From: Clostridia bacterium
GTDB taxonomy: Bacteria; Bacillota; Clostridia; UBA1381
Length of the DNA: 9,737 nucleotides
Assembly: GCA_017420825.1 (NCBI GenBank)
Contig: JAFQNU010000073.1
Span: forward strand, 1 to 9,737
Direction of reading: 5' to 3'
A model generated the notes under the pieces. It was not told the DNA's origin. It saw only the letters and a program-made list of their open reading frames with translations, and did no database searches. The translations under genes were made by a program, and so were the position numbers. How positions within the stretch are numbered: position 1 is the first letter of the stretch; each line of letters begins with the position of its first letter. Shown here in pieces: positions 6,059 to 9,737 of the stretch.

Positions 6059-6589
6059 TTAACAGAAAATATCCTTATATGCTTTTATGCAGTCTGCAAT
6101 TATTTTTTCGGCTTCCTCATGTCCCATTACTTCACTGACAACAGTCTCGGTGTCCTCCAGTGATTTATAAACCTTGAAGAAATGAGAAATTTCTGCAAAG
6201 GTGTGGGTTGCTAATTCGGAAATATCTTTATATGAGTTAAATGACGGGTCATTAAATGGGATAGCTATTATTTTTTCGTCATTTTTGTCATTGTCAATCA
6301 TATTTATAACACCTATCGGATAACAGCGAACTAATGTCATAGGAACTATTGATTCCTGACACAAAACAAGCACATCAAGAGGGTCATTGTCCGATGCGTA
6401 TGTGCGTGGAATAAATCCGTAGTTTGCAGGATAGTGAGTTGAGGTGTATAAAACTCTGTCAAGGCACAGCATACCTGTGTCCTTATCCATCTCATATTTG
6501 TTCTTACCGCCTTTGGGAATTTCAATACAAGCAAAAAAATCTTTTGGTGAAATTCTTCTTGGGCTGATATCATGCCATATATTGCTCAT
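6059..6589 (-). CDS. ppa: family I inorganic pyrophosphatase
   Basis: The 176-residue cytosolic enzyme hydrolyses pyrophosphate to two phosphates and so pulls polymer synthesis forward. All the active-site residues I can place from the E. coli enzyme are present: E23, K31, E33, R45, Y53, Y57, the D-x-D-P-x-D signature (D67, D69, D72), the later D/D/K set in M-I-D-N-D-K-N-D-E-K, and Y-K in F-F-K-V-Y-K-S-L-E. The frame stays open upstream to a TTG at 6685, but the ATG at 6589 is chosen because the protein then has the family's usual length and start, AAAGGA (6604-6599) lies 9 nt upstream, and the upstream extension would overlap the promoter. It is followed by the XRE gene after 19 bp. The pda gene lies upstream on the same strand. 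Confidence 0.96.
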   Translation of the reverse strand: MSNIWHDISPRRISPKDFFACIEIPKGGKNKYEMDKDTGMLCLDRVLYTSTHYPANYGFIPRTYASDNDPLDVLVLCQESIVPMTLVRCYPIGVINMIDNDKNDEKIIAIPFNDPSFNSYKDISELATHTFAEISHFFKVYKSLEDTETVVSEVMGHEEAEKIIADCIKAYKDIFC

Positions 6590-6622
6590 TGGTAACAATC
6601 CTTTCACTGTTTTTGTAAATAA

Positions 6623-6651
6623 AGTATAACATAAAATTTGAAGTTTGTAAA
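6623..6651 (-). promoter_or_regulatory. near-consensus promoter of ppa
   Basis: On the minus strand TTTACA (6651-6646) and TATACT (6628-6623) are 17 bp apart. TGT just before the -10 makes an extended -10 element. The start near 6616 gives a leader of about 27 nt, consistent with the ATG at 6589. Confidence 0.75.
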
Positions 6652-6686
6652 TATTTTTTGTTATTTGAGTAAAAATATTTAACAAA

Positions 6687-7436
6687 TTAATTTTTTATTT
6701 GCTTTCCTGTTCCATCTATGATATAATTTTCCTTATATATAATGTCAGATACCTTACACAAAGTATATTTTTGGGAAAGCTCTGAGATTATTTTGGGGAG
6801 AATTTTTGCAGTGTTTTTAGTGCCTGTGTGCATGAGAATTATATCTCCTGCTTTGGTCTTTGAAATAACACGCTGATATATTTCATCACCTCCTGCATCT
6901 CCGTAGTCGATACTGTCAACCGACCATTGTATGTAATAGCGCCCGCTTTCGTCGCAGGCTGTTACGACATTGTCGTTGTATTCGCCGTAAGCAGCACGGA
7001 AAAGGTATGGTTTTTCACCGGTGATTTCATGTAGCAAATTATCACATTTTTCAATATCGGCTAAAATTTCAGACTTGCTCATCTTGCTGTAATGTGCATG
7101 AGAGTAGGAATGATTGGCAATTTCATGTCCATGCTCTTTTATAAGACGAACACTGTCAGGATATTTTTCTGCCCATTCACCGACTATAAAAAAGGTGCAT
7201 TTGACGTCATATGAGGCAAGTGTTTTTAAAATGCTGTCAATGTCATCGTCACTCCAGGCACAGTTAAATGTTAGTGCAATTCTGTCATCATCACGCTGTA
7301 CACTGTAAATTGGAATTTCACGGTTTCCTACCTTGAAAACAGCACCAATACCGCCCGAGGCAGCAAAGACACATAAAACAATAAGTGAAAAAATACATAT
7401 AAAAATATGCTTGGCTTTGATTACAAAGAATTTCAT
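6687..7436 (-). CDS. polysaccharide deacetylase, PdaB-like, with altered motif 1
   Basis: The 249-residue protein has an N-terminal signal anchor (about residues 10-31) and a NodB-type deacetylase domain (about 52-245), so it probably acts outside the membrane on peptidoglycan or another amino-sugar polymer. Visible motifs are H-S-Y-S-H (109-113), the zinc-binding histidines; R-A-A-Y-G-E-Y (147-153); W-S-V-D-S-I-D-Y (171-178); and I-L-M-H-T-G (200-205). Motif 1, usually T-F-D-D, is T-F-N-C-A-W (56-61), so both aspartates are absent. The sporulation protein PdaB has a related T-F-D-x-x-W form, which is why I call this PdaB-like. The ATG at 7436 is chosen over a TTG at 7445, because the SD GAAAGGG (7453-7447) is almost adjacent to that TTG. 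It is divergent from lrgAB. No clear promoter or terminator is seen. Confidence 0.82.
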   Translation of the reverse strand: MKFFVIKAKHIFICIFSLIVLCVFAASGGIGAVFKVGNREIPIYSVQRDDDRIALTFNCAWSDDDIDSILKTLASYDVKCTFFIVGEWAEKYPDSVRLIKEHGHEIANHSYSHAHYSKMSKSEILADIEKCDNLLHEITGEKPYLFRAAYGEYNDNVVTACDESGRYYIQWSVDSIDYGDAGGDEIYQRVISKTKAGDIILMHTGTKNTAKILPKIISELSQKYTLCKVSDIIYKENYIIDGTGKQIKN

Positions 7437-7511
7437 AAATATCAATCCCTTTCATAAATTACAATTTATCATATGACAAGAAAATAAAAATATAACAGAG
7501 GAGTATAAAAA

Positions 7512-7862
7512 ATGCAATTTTTACTGAGATTTCTTATAATAGCTCTTGTTTCCTTTGCAGGAGAGCTTTTAAATTATCTTATTCCGTTAAGTGTGCCGGG
7601 GAGTATATACGGATTTATAATTATGTTTATATTGCTTTTAACGAAAGTTATAAAGCTTGATTATATAAAGCCTGTTTCGGATTTTTTATTAAATGTCATG
7701 CCTGTGACCTTTATTGCTCCCGGTGTTGCATTAATTACGGTATTATCGGAGCTTGAGAGTATACTTTTACCGCTTTTGATAACTGTAACACTAAGCACTG
7801 CTGTTGTAATGGGAGTTGTTGGTATAGTTGTTGAAAAGATTGTTAAAAGGGGGGACAGATAA
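7512..7862 (+). CDS. lrgA: LrgA/CidA-family membrane protein
   Basis: This 116-residue, almost wholly hydrophobic protein has four predicted membrane helices (about 5-21, 28-46, 60-80, 85-108) and a short basic C-terminus (V-E-K-I-V-K-R-G-D-R). The S-V-P-G-S-I-Y-G turn (27-34) is the family's signature. LrgA was first described as a holin-like or antiholin-like modulator of murein hydrolase activity in Staphylococcus. Later work on related LrgA/LrgB pairs shows transport of pyruvate or other short carboxylates, so this may be the small subunit of a transporter. AGAGGAG (7497-7503) is 8 nt before the ATG. lrgB follows without any gap, so the two are translationally linked. No convincing promoter is visible in the 75 bp upstream. 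Confidence 0.88.
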   Translation: MQFLLRFLIIALVSFAGELLNYLIPLSVPGSIYGFIIMFILLLTKVIKLDYIKPVSDFLLNVMPVTFIAPGVALITVLSELESILLPLLITVTLSTAVVMGVVGIVVEKIVKRGDR

Positions 7863-8552
7863 ATGGAATTTATAGGACTATCTACTTATTTTGGATTTTG
7901 TCTTAGTATTTTATCCTATCTTGCAGGAATGAAGCTAAAGCAAAAATTTAAGCTGACAGTATTAAATCCATTGCTTGTTTCGGTTGTAATTGTTATTTGC
8001 GTTTTAGCGGTTGGAAGGATTGATTATGATATTTATAATCAAAGTGCAAAATATGTAACATATCTGTTGACTCCTGCAACGGTTTGTCTTGCTGTTCCTC
8101 TTTATGAGAAATTAAAGATATTAAAGACAAATTTTAAAGCGGTAATTTTTGGAATAGTGAGCGGAATTTTAACAAGCTTTGTGACTGTACTTATAATAAG
8201 TGTTTTATTTAGTCTCAATCATGAGCAATATGTCACACTTCTTCCAAAATCCATTACAACAGCAATTGGTATGGAGCTGTCACATGAATTTGGTGGTGTA
8301 AAAACACTTACAACTGCGGCAATTGTTCTTACAGGTATAGCTGGCAGTGTTATTGGAGAGACAGTATTTAAAGTGCTGAAAATAAACAATCCTGTTGCAA
8401 AGGGAATAGCTTTGGGTTGTGCATCTCACGCAATCGGAACGTCTAAAGCAATTGAGCTTGGAGAAACAGAGGGTGCGATGTCGGGACTTTCAATTGCTGT
8501 ATCGGGTCTTTTGACCGTTGTTTTTATGAATATATTTGTTATGATATATTAA
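7863..8552 (+). CDS. lrgB: LrgB/CidB-family membrane protein
   Basis: The 229-residue partner of LrgA is a multi-spanning membrane protein with about seven hydrophobic segments. The conserved C-terminal half reads P-K-S-I-T-T-A-I-G-M-E-L-S, then A-I-V-L-T-G-I-A-G-S-V-I-G, and G-C-A-S-H-A-I-G-T-S-K-A-I-E-L-G-E-T-E-G-A-M-S-G-L-S, which is diagnostic. Relatives include the bacterial pyruvate carriers of the PftAB/YsbAB type and the plant plastid glycolate/glycerate carrier, so carboxylate transport is as likely as a role in autolysis. The ATG directly follows the lrgA stop codon; its SD AGGGGGG (7848-7854) lies in the end of lrgA, 8 nt upstream. No terminator follows before the next gene's promoter. 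No regulator of the LytSR type is present in the window. Confidence 0.92.
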   Translation: MEFIGLSTYFGFCLSILSYLAGMKLKQKFKLTVLNPLLVSVVIVICVLAVGRIDYDIYNQSAKYVTYLLTPATVCLAVPLYEKLKILKTNFKAVIFGIVSGILTSFVTVLIISVLFSLNHEQYVTLLPKSITTAIGMELSHEFGGVKTLTTAAIVLTGIAGSVIGETVFKVLKINNPVAKGIALGCASHAIGTSKAIELGETEGAMSGLSIAVSGLLTVVFMNIFVMIY

Positions 8553-8563
8553 ATAGCAGTTAT

Positions 8564-8592
8564 TTGACAAAATATGCACTTCGTGATAAAAT
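8564..8592 (+). promoter_or_regulatory. near-consensus promoter of the sodium symporter gene
   Basis: A perfect TTGACA (8564-8569), a 17-bp spacer and TAAAAT (8587-8592) with an extended -10 TGA (8584-8586). It is one of the strongest promoters in the window. The start near 8599 leaves a leader of about 29 nt. Confidence 0.82.
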
Positions 8593-8627
8593 AAATTTTG
8601 ATAAACAAAAGGAAAGGATATTAAATT

Positions 8628-9737
8628 ATGAAACAGAGAGAAAAATTTTCGTCGCGGCTTGGATTTATACTTATTTCAGCAGGCTGTGCAATCGGTCTTG
8701 GAAATGTCTATCGTTTCCCTATTATAACAGGGGCATACGGCGGTGCGTTGTTTGTGCTTATTTATATAGGATTTTTGCTGTTGCTTGGTTTACCGATAAT
8801 GACAATGGAGCTTGCGGTAGGCAGAGCAAGCCAGAGAAGTATAGCATCTTCATTTGAGGTACTGGAAAAACCCGGACAGAAATGGCACTTTATGAAATAT
8901 CTCGGAATAATAGGGAATTATCTGTTGATGATGTTCTATACAACGATTTCGGGATGGATGCTTATATATTTTACAAAATATGCAAATGGTTCAATTATGC
9001 AATATCAGACGGCAGAACAATTAGGTGATGTGTTTGGGGGAATAGTCAGCAATCCAATGTTGCTTATTGTGGCAACCTTTTCAGTTATACTGGTGTGTTT
9101 TGGAATTTGTTCACTTGGACTTCAAAAGGGTGTTGAAAAGGTTACCAAGGTTATGATGATAGCATTATTCGCTCTTATGATAGGACTTGCTGTGTATTCA
9201 TGTACACTGTCAAATGCGGCTGAAGGACTCAAATTTTACCTTATACCAACAACAGAGGGTATAAAAACATTGGGATTTTGGACAGTTATTTCTGCTGCTA
9301 TGGGACAGTCGTTTTTCACACTTAGCATAGGAATAGGCTCTATTGCAATTTTCGGAAGTTATATAGATAAGGGCAGAAGCTTGCCGGGTGAGGCGCTTAC
9401 AATTCTTACACTTGATACTTCGGTGGCGCTGATGTCGGGACTTATAATTTTTCCTGCATGCTTTACCTATAACAACGGAGTAACTGCTGATGCATCAACT
9501 GTTGGAGCAAGCTTTTTGTTTACTACCTTGTCAAGTATTTTCAATGCAATGCCGATAGGACGTATTATTGGCGCACTCTTCTTTGTATTCATGACTTTTG
9601 CGGCATTATCTACCGTAATAGCTGTATTTGAAAATATCATGTCCTTCTGGCTTGAATTAACCTCTATGAGCAGACGTAAAATTGCTATAATTAATATTAT
9701 ATTGCTTTTAGTGTTGTCATTGCCATGTATATTAGGC
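8628..9737 (+). CDS. sodium:neurotransmitter symporter (NSS/SNF) family transporter, 3' end missing
   Basis: The first 370 codons of a LeuT-fold Na+-coupled transporter, probably for an amino acid; family members have about 440-460 residues, so roughly 75-90 are cut off by the edge. TM1 carries A-G-C-A-I-G-L-G-N-V-Y-R-F-P (18-31), aligning G19, A21 and N26 with LeuT sodium ligands. TM6 is M-G-Q-S-F-F-T-L-S-I-G-I-G with T231 in the Na1 ligand place. TM8 has A-A-L-S-T (325-329), where S328 and T329 keep the Na2 hydroxyls. TM7 has T-L-D-T-S (D263), with Asp where LeuT has Asn286. The ATG has AAAGGA (8613-8618) 9 nt upstream. It follows lrgB after 75 bp but has its own strong promoter. The substrate cannot be told from what is visible. 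Confidence 0.93.
   Translation, partial: MKQREKFSSRLGFILISAGCAIGLGNVYRFPIITGAYGGALFVLIYIGFLLLLGLPIMTMELAVGRASQRSIASSFEVLEKPGQKWHFMKYLGIIGNYLLMMFYTTISGWMLIYFTKYANGSIMQYQTAEQLGDVFGGIVSNPMLLIVATFSVILVCFGICSLGLQKGVEKVTKVMMIALFALMIGLAVYSCTLSNAAEGLKFYLIPTTEGIKTLGFWTVISAAMGQSFFTLSIGIGSIAIFGSYIDKGRSLPGEALTILTLDTSVALMSGLIIFPACFTYNNGVTADASTVGASFLFTTLSSIFNAMPIGRIIGALFFVFMTFAALSTVIAVFENIMSFWLELTSMSRRKIAIINIILLLVLSLPCILG

Noticed and set aside
6649..6680. AAATATTTTT/AAAAATATTT inverted repeat as a terminator for the deacetylase gene
   Set aside because: The stem is entirely A-T, too weak for a terminator hairpin, and overlaps the -35 box of ppa. It is probably AT-rich background.
6590..6685. N-terminal extension of the pyrophosphatase from a TTG at 6685
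   Set aside because: It would place the promoter inside the gene, and the extra residues match nothing in the family. The ATG at 6589 has a proper SD.
8564..8857. 97-codon open frame starting with TTG on the plus strand
   Set aside because: Its TTG is the -35 box of the symporter promoter, it has no SD, and it overlaps the start of the symporter gene in another frame. The symporter frame has clear family motifs.
1..9737. Search for CRISPR arrays, insertion sequences, attachment sites and prophage modules
   Set aside because: I saw no regularly spaced repeats, no transposase or integrase motifs and no terminal repeats. The small XRE regulator alone is not evidence of a prophage.

Overview
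The window looks like a low-GC Gram-positive chromosome, most likely a member of the Clostridia (Bacillota). The grounds are the AT-rich composition, AGGAGG-type Shine-Dalgarno (SD) sites before nearly every gene, sigma-A-like promoters, the long form of the ribosome hibernation factor, a PdaB-like polysaccharide deacetylase and a clostridial-style GT-C membrane glycosyltransferase. I see no phage, IS element, CRISPR array, rRNA or tRNA. Genus cannot be assigned from the sequence alone. No stretch of more than about 150 bases lacks a gene.

Left part (1-1590): the 5' portion of a membrane glycosyltransferase gene runs off the left edge on the minus strand. It diverges, with its own good promoter, from the long ribosome hibernation promoting factor gene (hpf). 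Behind hpf is a 140-bp gap that codes for nothing but is rich in inverted repeats: a short hairpin, a long-range 9-bp pairing with a competing local hairpin, and a 13-bp hairpin that also closes the araC gene coming from the other side.

Middle (1585-5680): a PocR-sensor/AraC-type regulator diverges from an FAD-dependent oxidoreductase that carries an extra C-terminal beta-rich domain. The pair looks like a small self-contained regulator-enzyme module of unknown substrate. Next comes an nfeD-SPFH (stomatin-like) operon, a membrane-organisation pair. Its promoter lies between the two arms of a 12-bp perfect inverted repeat (17 bp with two G-U pairs), and the right arm is the nfeD SD. This is the most striking non-coding arrangement in the window. 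A strong two-way terminator separates this operon from the genes converging on it.

Right part (5680-9737): on the minus strand are a PdaB-like deacetylase gene, then family I inorganic pyrophosphatase (ppa) with a near-consensus promoter, then a small XRE-type regulator 19 bp downstream of ppa. On the plus strand are lrgA-lrgB (the two genes abut with no gap) and, behind a near-consensus promoter, a sodium:neurotransmitter-symporter family gene cut by the right edge.

Most genes are ordinary housekeeping or membrane functions. The points worth following are the promoter/SD inverted repeat before nfeD, the structured 3' region after hpf, the uncharacterised regulator-oxidoreductase pair, the altered catalytic motif of the deacetylase, and the ppa-regulator pairing. 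I did not find a clear undescribed multi-gene system.
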